The translations under genes and the position numbers were made by a program. Positions 1 through 5,935 of a stretch of DNA of 9,355 nucleotides are shown here, one piece after another. The stretch comes from Parvularcula sp. Lineage in GTDB: Bacteria; Pseudomonadota; Alphaproteobacteria; Caulobacterales; Parvularculaceae. How positions within the stretch are numbered: position 1 is the stretch's first letter; each line of letters begins with the position of its first letter. The stretch lies in the NCBI GenBank assembly GCA_003506635.1, contig DNZB01000332.1, forward strand, positions 674 through 10,028. Direction: 5' to 3'. The notes under the pieces are model-generated. The model was not told the DNA's origin. It saw only the letters and a program-made list of their open reading frames with translations, and did no database searches.

Positions 1-519
1 AAGCGCGACGCCGGGGCGAAATCCTGCGTGAACGAAAGCGTAATCGCCGATGACCCGCCAAAGGTCGAGCGATCGAAGGAACCTGAGATGTGCGTCCGGC
101 ATCTGACGTATGAGCGCGTCAGCGAGCGATGATGGCGACTTTTGCCAGATGTTCGCGATTCCATAGCTTTCAAGCGTCTTGTCGCCGCCCCAATGCAGCC
201 AGTCCTCGTTCCGGTCCGGCGCTTCGAGAAAATCAAGGACCGCCTGTTCGTGATTGCCCTTCAGAAAGATGGTCTGCGGCTCGCGCGCGCCAATCGCCGT
301 CAGGCGGTCGATTACGCCCCTGGAATCCTCACCCCGGTCGACATAGTCGCCAAGAAAGATCAGACGGCGCTTCGCCCCTGCGGCGTCGGCGTTGATCTTT
401 TCCAGCAGCGCGTCAAGCAGCGCCGCGCAGCCATGGATGTCACCGACCGCATAAAGCCTTTCGCCCTCCGGCGTCGCGGCCGAAGCAGTTGGCTTCCCCG
501 GAAAAAATTTACCAATCAT
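1..519 (-). CDS. Metallophosphoesterase (PP2A/ApaH-like Ser/Thr protein phosphatase family), 3' end beyond window
   Basis: The first 173 residues of a calcineurin-like metallophosphoesterase are visible; the gene continues past base 1 with no stop. The metal-binding blocks are in order: GDIHG (residues 26-30), GDYVDRG (57-63) and GNHE (88-91), followed by a later histidine in FVHAGF (about 162-167). These are signatures of the PPP-type phosphatases that include phage lambda phosphatase, PrpE and symmetric Ap4A hydrolase (ApaH). They bind two metal ions and hydrolyse phosphoesters, usually in the cytoplasm. The ATG at 519 is chosen because it lies about 25 residues before GDIHG, as is usual; the Shine-Dalgarno is weak. 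The gene is divergent from the galE operon, with 116 bases between them. The substrate (phosphoprotein, or a dinucleotide such as Ap4A) cannot be decided from this part. The family call is firm; the exact function is open. Confidence 0.9.
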   Translation of the reverse strand, partial: MIGKFFPGKPTASAATPEGERLYAVGDIHGCAALLDALLEKINADAAGAKRRLIFLGDYVDRGEDSRGVIDRLTAIGAREPQTIFLKGNHEQAVLDFLEAPDRNEDWLHWGGDKTLESYGIANIWQKSPSSLADALIRQMPDAHLRFLRSLDLWRVIGDYAFVHAGFRPGVAL

Positions 520-591
520 CGGCTCAGGGGTGATTTCCGCCCCTATATGATAGAGGCGATTTATGATTATTGCCCATAGCAGGGAATAAGA

Positions 592-619
592 GAGGCGCCA
601 TCGCCTCGGGCGCGCCCGA
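592..619. repeat. Two adjacent dyad symmetries in the galE leader
   Basis: Positions 592-607 form a 6-bp stem with a 4-base loop (GAGGCG, CCAT, CGCCTC). Overlapping its last two bases, 606-619 is a perfect 14-bp palindrome, TCGGGCGCGCCCGA. Both lie 17-44 bases before the galE ATG, in the 116-base space between two divergent genes. They could be an operator, a leader RNA hairpin, or simply G+C-rich chance symmetry. No T-run follows, so a terminator is unlikely. Symmetry is seen directly; function is not known. Confidence 0.4.
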
Positions 620-635
620 AGTCGGCTGAATTCAG

Positions 636-1634
636 ATGACTGTCCTTGTCACCGGGGGCGCCGGATATGTCGGCGCCCATATGTTGCTAGCGCTGCAGGA
701 AGCGGGCGAGAACGCGCTCGCCCTTGACGATTTATCGTCGGGTTCGCGCCGCCTCGTTCCCGGGGGCATGCCGCTTGCGGTGGCTGACGCCGGCGACCGC
801 GCGGTCGTGATGCGCCTCATTCGTGACAACGGCGTCAGGGAAGTCGTCCATTTCGCCGGATCGACGCTGGTGCCGGAATCGCTCGTCAAGCCGCTCCACT
901 ATTACTGGAACAACACGGCGAAAACGATCGCGCTGCTTGAATCTTGCGTCGCTTGCGGCGTCGAGCGCTTCATTTTTTCATCGACCGCGGCCGTCTACGG
1001 CGCGCCGGACCAGTCACCGATCAATGAGAACGCTGCGATCCATTCGATCTCGCCATACGGCGCCTCAATGGCGATGAGCGAGCGCGTTCTTGAAGACGCA
1101 GCGCGCGCCCATGGGTTTTCCTATACGACGCTGCGCTATTTCAACGTCGCGGGCGCCGACCCGAAGGGCCGCGCCGGTCAGATCGGCAAGCCGACGCACC
1201 TGATCAAAGTCGCGGCGCAGATCGCCGCCGGCGTTCGCAAGGAGCGGCTGCAGGTTTTCGGCGCGGATTATCCGACCCCCGACGGCACGGCGATCCGTGA
1301 TTACGTCCATGTGTCAGACCTCGCCGAGGCGCATGTCGCCGCGCTCGCAAGGCTCCGCCGGGGCGCCAAGTCCGAAACGCTCAATATCGGCTATGGCCGC
1401 GGCTATTCCGTGCGCGAAGTGATAGACGCTTTTGAGGCGGAGACCGGAACGGCGATGCCTTTTGACATCGCGCCCCGGCGGCCAGGCGATCCCGCGCAGC
1501 TGATCGCTGACACCGCGGCGATAAGGACCGAACTCGATTGGCGACCGCGCTTTGACGAAATCGGCTTCATCGTCCGCTCCGCGATCGAATGGGAGCGCCG
1601 CCTTGCGACCGCGCCGCGTGAGGTCGCGCAATGA
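636..1634 (+). CDS. galE: UDP-glucose 4-epimerase-like extended SDR (GalE family) with altered catalytic motif
   Basis: This 332-residue protein has full GalE length. It carries the NAD-binding glycine motif GGAGYVG (7-13), an acidic D31/D32 after strand 2, HFAGSTLVPES (72-82), FSSTAAVYG (114-122) with the Ser/Thr position filled by T117, RYFNVAGA and the family-typical PTPDGTAIRDYVHVSDL. GalE interconverts UDP-glucose and UDP-galactose for surface polysaccharides. The odd point is the active site: family members have YxxxK, but here Y141 is followed by GASM, so residue 145 is Met (codon ATG at 1068-1070) rather than Lys. That Lys binds the nicotinamide ribose and lowers the Tyr pKa, so activity may be poor or altered. 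The gene is first of three overlapping genes: its TGA overlaps the next ATG at 1631-1634. The ATG at 636 lacks a strong Shine-Dalgarno. Family membership is very likely; working epimerase activity is uncertain. Confidence 0.88.
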   Translation: MTVLVTGGAGYVGAHMLLALQEAGENALALDDLSSGSRRLVPGGMPLAVADAGDRAVVMRLIRDNGVREVVHFAGSTLVPESLVKPLHYYWNNTAKTIALLESCVACGVERFIFSSTAAVYGAPDQSPINENAAIHSISPYGASMAMSERVLEDAARAHGFSYTTLRYFNVAGADPKGRAGQIGKPTHLIKVAAQIAAGVRKERLQVFGADYPTPDGTAIRDYVHVSDLAEAHVAALARLRRGAKSETLNIGYGRGYSVREVIDAFEAETGTAMPFDIAPRRPGDPAQLIADTAAIRTELDWRPRFDEIGFIVRSAIEWERRLATAPREVAQ

Positions 1635-2038
1635 CCGAAACGCGCGCATGGCGCATCGCGTTCGTCGCGCTCGCCATTTTCGTCACCTGGCAAACATTGA
1701 CGCCGGATCCTGATGACACCAAAGGCGAGATGGCCTTCGCCCGATGGATCGCCGAATTGCTGTTTCATTCGGCCGATATGGGCGACAAGGTCGCGCATTT
1801 CCTGGCTTACGCGGCGCTTGGCGGTTCGGCCGCGTTTGGGCGGTTCGGCTTGCTCGGCCGTCGCGGTCCGATTATCGCCGCCATCGCCGTCTACGGCATG
1901 GCGCTTGAAGGCTTGCAAGGTCTCGGCGGCGTGCGGGAGCCTGAGATCGCCGACGCAATTGCGAACGCCCTCGGCGTAATCCTTTCTTTTGGCGGCGCGG
2001 CGCTTCTCGAAAGATCGCTGGCGCCGCGGGCAGCATGA
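1631..2038 (+). CDS. VanZ-like family small membrane protein
   Basis: This is a 135-residue integral membrane protein with four likely membrane segments at about residues 7-22, 53-75, 80-99 and 108-126. It shows the VanZ-like pattern: D52-K-x-x-HF (GDKVAHFLAYAALG), then ALEGLQ (91-96), an acidic/Arg stretch (VREPEIAD) and AIANALG (109-115). VanZ itself confers low-level teicoplanin resistance, but the molecular function of most family members is unknown, so no resistance role is claimed. The ATG overlaps the galE stop (ATGA) and GAGG sits 7 bases upstream; the stop in turn overlaps the kdsB start. Its place between two envelope-sugar genes suggests a role in the cell envelope, which is inference. 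The family assignment is fairly secure. Confidence 0.82.
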   Translation: MTETRAWRIAFVALAIFVTWQTLTPDPDDTKGEMAFARWIAELLFHSADMGDKVAHFLAYAALGGSAAFGRFGLLGRRGPIIAAIAVYGMALEGLQGLGGVREPEIADAIANALGVILSFGGAALLERSLAPRAA

Positions 2039-2772
2039 AAGCCGTCATCATCATACCCGCGCGTCTTCACGCGACCCGGCTGCCCGGCAAGCTGCTGTTG
2101 AAGATCGGCGGACAGACGATTATCGAGCGCACCTACCGGCAGGCGCTGCGGTCAAGGGAAGCAAGCGGCGTCATAATCGCGACCGACGCGGCCGAGATCG
2201 CCGACGCTGCGCGCGGTTTCGGGGCGCACGCGGTCCTGACCCGGGCGGATCATCAGTCAGGCACCGAACGCATCGCGGAGGCGGCCCTGGCGGCGCCGGA
2301 CGCGGACCTTATCGTCAACATTCAGGGTGACGAGCCGGAAATCGATCCCGCCCATATCGACGCGCTGATCGCGCTGCACCGGGGTTCCCGCGCGTTCGCA
2401 TCGACGCTCGCATGTCCTTTTCCCGCGGACCTCGACCCTGCAAATCCCGCGGCGGTGAAGGCGGTTCTTGGAAAGCCGATTGGAGAGTCGGCATTCGAAG
2501 CGCTCTATTTCACACGGGCGCTTGCGCCATTTCCGCGGGACGGCGGCGGCGCCTTTCATTTGCATGTCGGCGCTTACGCCTTTCATCGCGAGGCGCTGCT
2601 ACGCTTCGCCAATGCGCCCGTGTCGCGGCTCGAAGCGATCGAGAAACTCGAACAGCTTCGCATTCTGGAGATGGGCGAGAAGATTGCAGTGCGCGTCGTT
2701 GATCGCGCAGCGCGCGGGATCGATACGCAAGCGGACTATGACGCCGCGCGGGCGCGCCTCGAAAACACATGA
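2035..2772 (+). CDS. kdsB: 3-deoxy-manno-octulosonate cytidylyltransferase (CMP-KDO synthetase)
   Basis: KdsB activates KDO with CTP to CMP-KDO and pyrophosphate, the cytoplasmic step that supplies KDO for addition to lipid A. The protein has 245 residues, the usual KdsB length. It opens with the nucleotide-binding IPARLHATRLPGK (7-19), followed by ATD (49-51), SGTERIAEA (75-83), the metal-binding NIQGDEPEI (95-103), ALYFTRALAPFP and the C-terminal LEAIEKLEQLRILE and GIDTQADY blocks. All are in family order, with no frameshift. The start ATG overlaps the stop of the VanZ-like gene (ATGA at 2035-2038) and there is no strong Shine-Dalgarno, so translation is probably coupled to the upstream gene. 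It is the last gene of the operon; a hairpin starts 5 bases after its stop. Its presence supports an LPS-bearing Gram-negative host. Confidence 0.95.
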   Translation: MKAVIIIPARLHATRLPGKLLLKIGGQTIIERTYRQALRSREASGVIIATDAAEIADAARGFGAHAVLTRADHQSGTERIAEAALAAPDADLIVNIQGDEPEIDPAHIDALIALHRGSRAFASTLACPFPADLDPANPAAVKAVLGKPIGESAFEALYFTRALAPFPRDGGGAFHLHVGAYAFHREALLRFANAPVSRLEAIEKLEQLRILEMGEKIAVRVVDRAARGIDTQADYDAARARLENT

Positions 2773-2777
2773 CGCGA

Positions 2778-2810
2778 AAGAGGCTCCGACGGTCCGCGTC
2801 GAAGCCTCTT
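2778..2810. terminator. Intrinsic, probably bidirectional terminator between kdsB and the small-protein gene
   Basis: A 33-base inverted repeat starts 5 bases after the kdsB stop. The outer stem is 8 bp (AAGAGGCT against AGCCTCTT), then comes one C/A mismatch, an inner 5-bp stem (CGACG against CGTCG) and a 5-base loop GTCCG. On the plus strand it is followed by TTGTCTGTTTC, moderately T-rich. On the minus strand it is followed by TTTCGCGTC, and the converging gene ending at 2860 lies 49 bases away. One hairpin therefore likely serves both. Pairing is seen directly; terminator activity is inferred. Confidence 0.75.
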
Positions 2811-2859
2811 GTCTGTTTCAGCGGCGGGGTTTGCGGTCGTCAGGGATTGCATGTGCCGC

Positions 2860-2949
2860 TCAGGCGAGCATGCCCATCGTGTAAGCCGCCGGGAAAATCG
2901 CAGCGAGCGTAACGATCAGGGTCAGCGCGAAGGTCGTCATCTTGGCCAT
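2860..2949 (-). CDS. 29-residue hydrophobic small protein, probable single-span membrane protein
   Basis: This short ORF runs from ATG at 2949 to TGA at 2860-2862. A textbook Shine-Dalgarno, GGAGAG (2955-2960), lies 5 bases before the ATG. The peptide begins MAKMTTFALT and stays hydrophobic to its end, with a Pro at residue 20 and a single charged residue (Lys3). That is consistent with one membrane helix, N-terminus in the cytoplasm. Nearly all codons end in G or C, matching neighbouring real genes. The reading frame is open further upstream to an ATG at 3099, but the added part is charged, unlike the rest, and would bypass the ribosome site. It has its own 190-base leader after chrR on the same strand, so it could be independently transcribed or be a distal part of the rpoE-chrR transcript. 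I do not recognise the family; a small membrane regulator or subunit is possible. Confidence 0.62.
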   Translation of the reverse strand: MAKMTTFALTLIVTLAAIFPAAYTMGMLA

Positions 2950-3139
2950 TTCTTCTCTCCGTTTCTTGTTTTCGCCGTCGCCGGCATGACGGGGAGATAG
3001 GGAAGGTTCGCCAAAAGAAAACACCGCCTGGCGCCGTTTCGCCGCAATTCTAATACGGCTCATCGAACGCGGATTTTCAGGAAACGGCCGGGCCCGCACG
3101 GCGCTCGCCTCATCGCCAGCGCCGCGAGAACGCCGCCGG

Positions 3140-3814
3140 TCAAAGGCCGATAAAGGGCTGTACGATACGTCCGACGATCGACCGGAATCGCAAGGGCGCG
3201 CTTGTCGCGATCAGGCAGATGCAAGGCTGATCGCCGGTCGCAAGCGGGGCGTGCAGCACATCCTCGTCGAGATCGGCGAGATCGCCATGCCGGAACTCGC
3301 CCACTTCGTCCGTGTAAGAACCGCGCAAGATCAGCGTCAGCTCCTCGTCGCCATGGGTGTGCTTCGGAATGCGCACGCCGGGTGAAATCTTCAAGAGGCG
3401 CAGGACGCCGGGGCGATAGCCGTCGGCCGGAATGACATGCTGGGCAAGGCCCGGCGCGACGTTTTTCCATGCAATGGCGTCGACGCCCTCCTTCAAATAG
3501 CGCGCGAGCGGGTGCGCGGCGTCGAGGGCGAAGTCATTGGCGGCGAGGATGGACGCCGGAGCGGGCGCGGCCTCCTGCTTGCCCGCGCGCAGCCAGAAAC
3601 TGTCAAGCGCGCTGTCGCTCATCGCGGCAGGCTCAACGGTCTCAAGGCAAGCGCCGCCGACGGCCTCAAAGTCGGCGACCGCGAGGCGGCATTTGGCGCA
3701 GAGCCTCAAATGCGCGGCGATCACGACGCTACGCGCTTCATCAAGCTGGCCGGCCGCGTAGGCGGCGAGAGTCAAGTCTTTCGGATGATGGCGAATATCA
3801 CTCAACACTGTCAC
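3140..3814 (-). CDS. chrR: ChrR-type zinc/cupin anti-sigma factor
   Basis: This is the anti-sigma partner of the ECF factor encoded just upstream. From the GTG at 3814 it is 224 residues with two domains. The N-terminal zinc anti-sigma domain has H10 (in RHHP), H35-x3-C39-x2-C42 (HLRLCAKC), matching the H6/H31/C35/C38 zinc ligands of R. sphaeroides ChrR. The C-terminal cupin domain has H152, H154, E158 (KHTHGDEEL) and H188 (VLHAP), matching its second metal site with a constant spacing offset. In R. sphaeroides the first domain binds and silences RpoE, and the second is needed for the response to singlet oxygen. The GTG at 3814 is preferred because AAAGGA (3820-3825) sits 5 bases before it; GTG 3808 and TTG 3838 are alternatives. 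It overlaps the end of the sigma gene by 17 bases, implying translational coupling and balanced amounts. Confidence 0.92.
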   Translation of the reverse strand: MTVLSDIRHHPKDLTLAAYAAGQLDEARSVVIAAHLRLCAKCRLAVADFEAVGGACLETVEPAAMSDSALDSFWLRAGKQEAAPAPASILAANDFALDAAHPLARYLKEGVDAIAWKNVAPGLAQHVIPADGYRPGVLRLLKISPGVRIPKHTHGDEELTLILRGSYTDEVGEFRHGDLADLDEDVLHAPLATGDQPCICLIATSAPLRFRSIVGRIVQPFIGL

Positions 3815-4409
3815 CAAGATCCTTTCTAATCTTCTCAAACGCCAGTCTCAGTCTCGATTTGACCGTGCCAAGCGGCAGATTGAGCCGTTCAGCGATTTCA
3901 GAGTGGGGCGCGTCCTCGATGAAATGGAGGCGCACAACTTCATATTGCGCGGCCGGAAGCGCCTTGAACGCCGCGCGAATCTTTTCATCGCGGCTCTGGC
4001 GTTCCATCACCTCGTCGGCGCGAGGCTCCGATTCCGGGGTGAAGGCCGGGTCCTCCGCATCGAGGACCGGTTTGGCCGCGCGACGCGCCGCATCAATGCG
4101 GAGATTGCGGGCGATCGTAAAAATCCAGGTCGCCGCGGAGGCCTTGGCTGGGTCGAACAGCTTCGCCTTGCGCCAGACCTTCAGCAGGGCCTCCTGGGCG
4201 AGGTCCTCCGCGAGGTCGGCGGAAGTGCCGATCCGCATCAGGTAGCCCTTGATCCGGGGCGCGAAGAAAGCAAACAGGGCGTTGAAAGCTTCACGGTCGG
4301 CCGTGGTCGCGACCAGCAAAAGCAGGTCATTCAGCCGATCGGGATCGGCCGGGACGGCTTTAGCTGCCTGTCGGGGGGCAGTCACGCGACGCGCCAACGC
4401 TCCAAACAT
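3798..4409 (-). CDS. rpoE: ECF RNA polymerase sigma factor, RpoE/ECF11 type
   Basis: This is a 203-residue group 4 sigma factor. Region 2 spans about residues 40-111, with DLAEDLAQEALLKVWRKA and the promoter-melting/-10 part KASAATWIFTIARNLRIDAAR. A variable linker (112-140) follows, then region 4 at about 144-197 with the helix-turn-helix EIAERLNLPLGTVKSRL. The pattern LFDPAKAS-ATWIFTIARN-RID closely resembles R. sphaeroides RpoE, and the next gene encodes a ChrR-like anti-sigma factor, so it belongs to the ECF11 group that responds to singlet oxygen and related oxidants. The ATG at 4409 has GAGG 7 bases upstream. The N-terminal stretch of about 25 residues is longer than in R. sphaeroides RpoE. 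A matching promoter 26 bases upstream suggests autoregulation. The inducing signal in this organism is inferred from the family. Confidence 0.93.
   Translation of the reverse strand: MFGALARRVTAPRQAAKAVPADPDRLNDLLLLVATTADREAFNALFAFFAPRIKGYLMRIGTSADLAEDLAQEALLKVWRKAKLFDPAKASAATWIFTIARNLRIDAARRAAKPVLDAEDPAFTPESEPRADEVMERQSRDEKIRAAFKALPAAQYEVVRLHFIEDAPHSEIAERLNLPLGTVKSRLRLAFEKIRKDLGDSVE
3820..3825 (-). promoter_or_regulatory. Ribosome binding site deciding the chrR start
   Basis: AAAGGA on the minus strand lies inside the last codons of the sigma-factor gene, 5 bases before GTG 3814. It favours that start over the TTG at 3838 and the GTG at 3808, which are badly spaced from it. Confidence 0.55.
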
Positions 4410-4434
4410 CCAGTCGCCTCATGAACCTACCCCA

Positions 4435-4463
4435 GCATTACGCCGGAGAAGCGCCCTGGATCA
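4435..4463 (-). promoter_or_regulatory. ECF11 (RpoE)-like promoter for rpoE-chrR
   Basis: On the minus strand TGATCC (4458-4463) is followed after 17 bases by TAATGC (4435-4440). TGATCC is the -35 element known for R. sphaeroides RpoE; the -10 shares TAA with its TAAGA. Transcription would start near 4428, about 20 bases before the rpoE ATG, with the Shine-Dalgarno between. This implies positive autoregulation, as in R. sphaeroides. Confidence 0.65.
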
Positions 4464-4511
4464 CCTGATGACCCAACCAGTTTACAGGATTTCCCGGTTG
4501 CGACTACCGCC

Positions 4512-4541
4512 TCATCCATAAGTCTGCGAGCCGCGTAAGAG
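4512..4541 (+). promoter_or_regulatory. ECF11 (RpoE)-like promoter for the oxidoreductase-DUF1365 operon
   Basis: TCATCC (4512-4517), one mismatch from the RpoE -35 TGATCC, is followed after 18 bases by TAAGAG (4536-4541), matching the TAAGA -10. Transcription would start near 4548, about 20 bases before the ATG at 4568. The geometry mirrors the divergent rpoE promoter. The -35 mismatch makes it less certain. Confidence 0.5.
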
Positions 4542-4567
4542 TTGTCGCACCCCTCTGAAGGACCCCC

Positions 4568-5935
4568 ATGGCTTTTGATTATTCCGCTCCGCGCCACCCG
4601 GTCGGCGCGCCCGCCCGGCGTATGCGAATTGCCGTCGTCGGATCCGGCGTCTCGGGTCTGGCGGCCGCCTGGCTGCTGTCGAAAGCGCACGAAGTCGTCG
4701 TTTATGAAAAGGACCGCCGCCTTGGGGGCCATGCAAATACGGTGGAAGTCGATACGCCGGCGGGCCCCGTCGGCGTCGACGCTGGCTTCATCGTCTTCAA
4801 CAAGCCGAACTACCCGAACCTTACGGCGCTGTTTGAGCATCTCGGCGTCAGCGTCGAGGAAACGAACATGTCCTTCGCCGCGTCGATCGACGACGGCCGG
4901 ATCGAATATTCCGGGCAGGGACTTGCTTCGGTCTTCGCCAATCGAGAGAGCGTTTGCTCCCCTTCGCATTGGTCGATGATCTGCGACCTGTTGCGATTTA
5001 ACCGTGAGGCGAGGGCTGCGGTTGAAGATGGGCTCGACGAGGAAATGACGCTCGGCGCTTTCCTCGTGCGCCATCGCTACTCAAAGGCGTTTGTTGATCG
5101 CTTCCTGGCGCCGATGGCGGCGGCGATCTGGTCCACGCCCTCGCTCGACATACTCGAATATCCGGCGGCTTCGCTCTTCCGGTTTTACGCCAATCACGGT
5201 CTCCTTCAGGTCGCGAACAATCCGCGCTGGAACACCGTATCGGGCGGGTCGCGCGTCTATGTCGAAAAAATCTCGGCGACGATGCCCGCTGCGGCGCGGC
5301 TCGGTTCGGGCGCCGCGCGAATCGCGCGCGGTTCGGGCGGCGTTATCGTCACCGATGCGCAAGGCCACGCCGATCGTTTCGATCACGTCGTGCTTGCGAC
5401 GCACGCCGACGCCGCGCTCGCCATGATTGAGCGGCCGACCACGCGCGAAGAAGCGCTCTTGAAGGCGTTCCGCTATCAGCCCAACCGCGCAGTCGTGCAC
5501 TCAGATTCGGCGCTGATGCCGAAGCGCCGCCGGGTCTGGTCGAGCTGGAACTATATGGGCGGCGAGGGGGCGCCGTCGGTCTCTTATTGGATGAACCGGT
5601 TGCAGAATCTCCGCTGCGTCGAGGATATCTTCGTGACGCTGAATCCGGCGAGGCCGCCGCGTGAGGACGCCGTGATCGCCGCTTTCGACTATGATCACCC
5701 GATGTTCAACGTCGAGGCGATGCGCGCACAGCGCGAACTCTGGTCACTGCAAGGCGACGGCGGGATCTGGTTCTGCGGCGCTCATTTCGGCGCCGGCTTC
5801 CATGAAGACGGACTTCAGGCGGGTCTCGCCGTCGCCGAGGACCTAGGCGGCGTCGCGAGACCCTGGACTGTTCCAAACGACTCGGGACGCATCTGGCGTC
5901 GCAAATCCGCGCCGCTGGCGCTTGCGGCGGAATGA
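4568..5935 (+). CDS. FAD-dependent oxidoreductase of the flavin amine oxidase superfamily (COG2907-like)
   Basis: This 455-residue protein has a Rossmann FAD-binding N-terminus: IAVVGSGVSGLAAAW (21-35), E47 at the end of strand 2 (VVVYEKD) and GGHANT (53-58), then DAGFIVFN (71-78). Near the C-terminus is GIWFCGAHFGAGFHEDGLQAGLAVAEDL, the second FAD-contacting block of this superfamily. It fits the COG2907 'predicted NAD/FAD-binding protein' group, not classical monoamine oxidases. The ATG at 4568 is supported by GAAGGA 5 bases upstream; an internal Met at 19 is a weaker choice. The stop overlaps the next start (ATGA, 5932-5935). In R. sphaeroides a gene of this type lies in an RpoE-controlled operon linked to fatty-acid modification, so a role in altering unsaturated acyl chains under oxidative stress is plausible. 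The substrate is not known from sequence. Confidence 0.88.
   Translation: MAFDYSAPRHPVGAPARRMRIAVVGSGVSGLAAAWLLSKAHEVVVYEKDRRLGGHANTVEVDTPAGPVGVDAGFIVFNKPNYPNLTALFEHLGVSVEETNMSFAASIDDGRIEYSGQGLASVFANRESVCSPSHWSMICDLLRFNREARAAVEDGLDEEMTLGAFLVRHRYSKAFVDRFLAPMAAAIWSTPSLDILEYPAASLFRFYANHGLLQVANNPRWNTVSGGSRVYVEKISATMPAAARLGSGAARIARGSGGVIVTDAQGHADRFDHVVLATHADAALAMIERPTTREEALLKAFRYQPNRAVVHSDSALMPKRRRVWSSWNYMGGEGAPSVSYWMNRLQNLRCVEDIFVTLNPARPPREDAVIAAFDYDHPMFNVEAMRAQRELWSLQGDGGIWFCGAHFGAGFHEDGLQAGLAVAEDLGGVARPWTVPNDSGRIWRRKSAPLALAAE

Noticed and set aside
142..579. 145-codon plus-strand open frame over the phosphatase
   Set aside because: It is antisense to a frame with clear GDIHG, GDYVDRG and GNHE motifs and has no recognisable protein features; it reflects high GC content.
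1403..1918. 171-codon minus-strand open frame across galE and the VanZ-like gene
   Set aside because: It is antisense to two well-supported genes, Arg-rich and low in complexity, with no family resemblance.
1631..2038. Glycopeptide resistance role for the VanZ-like protein
   Set aside because: There is no vanA/vanH/vanX context and the host appears Gram-negative; VanZ-like proteins are widespread with unknown function.
3001..3060. Possible terminator for chrR in the minus-strand sequence GGCGAAACGGCGCC followed by a T-rich run
   Set aside because: The stem is only 4 bp and the T-rich stretch is about 10 bases away, too weak to annotate.
2860..3099. 79-codon version of the small-protein gene starting at 3099
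   Set aside because: The added N-terminal part is charged and unlike the hydrophobic remainder, and the strong Shine-Dalgarno points to the internal ATG at 2949.
3903..4424. 173-codon plus-strand frame over the sigma-factor gene
   Set aside because: It is a shadow of the ECF sigma gene, with Arg/Gly-rich translation and no supporting ribosome site.
4427..5074. 215-codon minus-strand open frame over the start of the oxidoreductase gene
   Set aside because: It is the longest antisense frame but covers the conserved FAD-binding region of the real gene and the divergent promoters, and lacks any motif.
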